Notes under the pieces: model-generated
Told to the model about the DNA's origin: nothing
Database searches by the model: none
The model's input: the letters and a program-made list of their open reading frames with translations, nothing else
From: Brevibacterium antiquum
GTDB lineage: Bacteria > Actinomycetota > Actinomycetes > Actinomycetales > Brevibacteriaceae
DNA: 64,000 nucleotides
Assembly: GCF_016107655.1 (NCBI RefSeq)
Contig: NZ_JABASX010000007.1
Location: 186,001-250,000 of the forward strand
Reading direction: 5' to 3'
Shown: positions 63,428 to 64,000 of the stretch, piece after piece
How the letters are laid out: each line of letters starts with the position of its first letter
Numbering within the stretch: position 1 is the first letter of the stretch
Position numbers and translations under genes: made by a program

Positions 63428-64000
63428 ATGAGTAGTGCTCCTCCTCCCGGTTGGTATGTCGACCCGGGAAACAACACCCTGGTCAGATGGTTCGATGGCG
63501 TGCGTTGGACACCTCACGCGCAGCCACGGCAGCCTCAGCAGCCCCCACGCTTGCAGCAGCCACTTCAGCCAACGAGCACTCAACCGCCCCCGGACGTGGG
63601 TCAATCTGGACCGACCGAAGATACGCCTCGTCAAGAACAGGCGCAGTCCCAACCCGTGCGCAGCAACGCAGCGGAAGTCACGAGCGAAAAGATCGGACTC
63701 TTCAACGGCAAACGACGTGCTCGGGAACTGCAAGAAGAGCTCGATGAGCTGAACCATTGGATTCGCCAAAACAACATAGACGGAGCCGTGAGCGCTCAGC
63801 AGGTCGAGAAGGAGACGATCGAGCGAACTGAGGAGATCGAGCAGTCACATCAGAGAGAGCTGACGGCGATCAGATCTGAACTGGAAGTCGCGCAGAGATC
63901 GCTCGAAACCACGCGAGGGCTCATATCCGATGAGCAGAAACAGCTCGTCGATATCCGAGCTGAAGCAGAAGTTCAGGATTTCGGATTGTTTGATTTCGAG
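63428..64000 (+). CDS. DUF2510 protein with coiled coil and DUF4041-like part (3' end outside window)
   Basis: The frame from ATG 63428 is open to the window edge for 191 residues. The start PPPGWYVDPGNNTLVRWFDGVRWTPH is the DUF2510 motif of actinobacterial membrane-associated proteins. A Gln/Pro-rich linker follows (about residues 35-80), then a long coiled coil (ARELQEELDELNHWIRQ, EIEQSHQRELTAIRSELE). The last residues EAEVQDFGLFDFE resemble the start of DUF4041, which often precedes a GIY-YIG nuclease (T5orf172) domain. The rest of the protein lies beyond 64000. Confidence 0.7.
   Translation, partial: MSSAPPPGWYVDPGNNTLVRWFDGVRWTPHAQPRQPQQPPRLQQPLQPTSTQPPPDVGQSGPTEDTPRQEQAQSQPVRSNAAEVTSEKIGLFNGKRRARELQEELDELNHWIRQNNIDGAVSAQQVEKETIERTEEIEQSHQRELTAIRSELEVAQRSLETTRGLISDEQKQLVDIRAEAEVQDFGLFDFE

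Noticed and set aside
1-64000. CRISPR arrays, tRNA or rRNA genes
   Set aside because: No regularly spaced direct repeats, cloverleaf patterns or conserved rRNA stretches were noticed on either strand.

Overview
The window looks like a chromosomal segment of a high-GC Gram-positive actinobacterium. Brevibacterium or a close relative is my best guess, from the overall gene content (IpdAB-like CoA transferase pair, ACAD10/11-type enzymes, SSS-type sialate uptake genes, DUF2510 protein); I could not run a search to confirm it. About 55 genes or gene remnants can be supported. I saw no rRNA, tRNA or CRISPR array.

Region 1 (1-18.3 kb) is an accessory surface-glycan locus. Its first 13.4 kb is visibly less GC-rich than the rest. 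It encodes a glycosyltransferase fused to a heparinase II/III-like lyase, a 1518-residue protein joining an asparagine-synthetase-like domain, a heparinase-like region and an alpha/beta-hydrolase-like domain, a second glycosyltransferase, and a stand-alone asparagine-synthetase-like paralogue. There are two GH79-like secreted glycosidases, one intact lipoprotein and one with a stop codon inside its signal peptide. Broken pieces (a hydrolase-domain remnant and an IS21-type istB remnant) show duplication and decay. I infer that the locus builds, amidates or remodels a uronic-acid-containing cell-surface polymer.

Region 2 (18.3-32.5 kb) holds a divergent LytR-CpsA-Psr-like protein, an MFS transporter, a C4-dicarboxylate transporter with a divergent DoxX-like gene and CitA/CitB-type two-component system, and then a LysR-controlled operon: PLP-dependent decarboxylase-like enzyme, amidohydrolase, M20 hydrolase, DUF3311 protein and Na+/solute symporter.

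Region 3 (32.4-44.5 kb) is a catabolic cluster: acyl-CoA ligase, two SDRs, MHS-type transporter, phosphotriesterase-like lactonase, MaoC hydratase, quinone-oxidoreductase-like MDR, ACAD10/11-type acyl-CoA dehydrogenase, APH-type kinase, TetR and an alpha/beta hydrolase. The ACAD10-like plus APH pair is the signature of 4-hydroxyacyl-CoA breakdown (as in levulinate catabolism), and a lactonase-family protein sits beside it, so I propose gamma-lactone or 4-hydroxy-acid degradation. Three intergenic regions share a TTGAA-N12-TTCAA palindrome that probably ties the cluster into one regulon.

Region 4 (44.5-57.5 kb) is mixed: Cu/Zn superoxide dismutase, AraC remnant, HemD-like protein, SDR, DUF4166, histidine phosphatase, two-subunit CoA transferase, malic enzyme, Ohr peroxidase, SPFH protein, and a TetR divergent from a class III CoA transferase and an acyl-CoA dehydrogenase. 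Region 5 (57.5-63.3 kb) is a sialic-acid catabolism locus: gntR-nagB facing a symporter-nanA-nanK-nanE operon, with an identical 12-mer upstream of each unit. The window ends inside a DUF2510/DUF4041-like coiled-coil protein.
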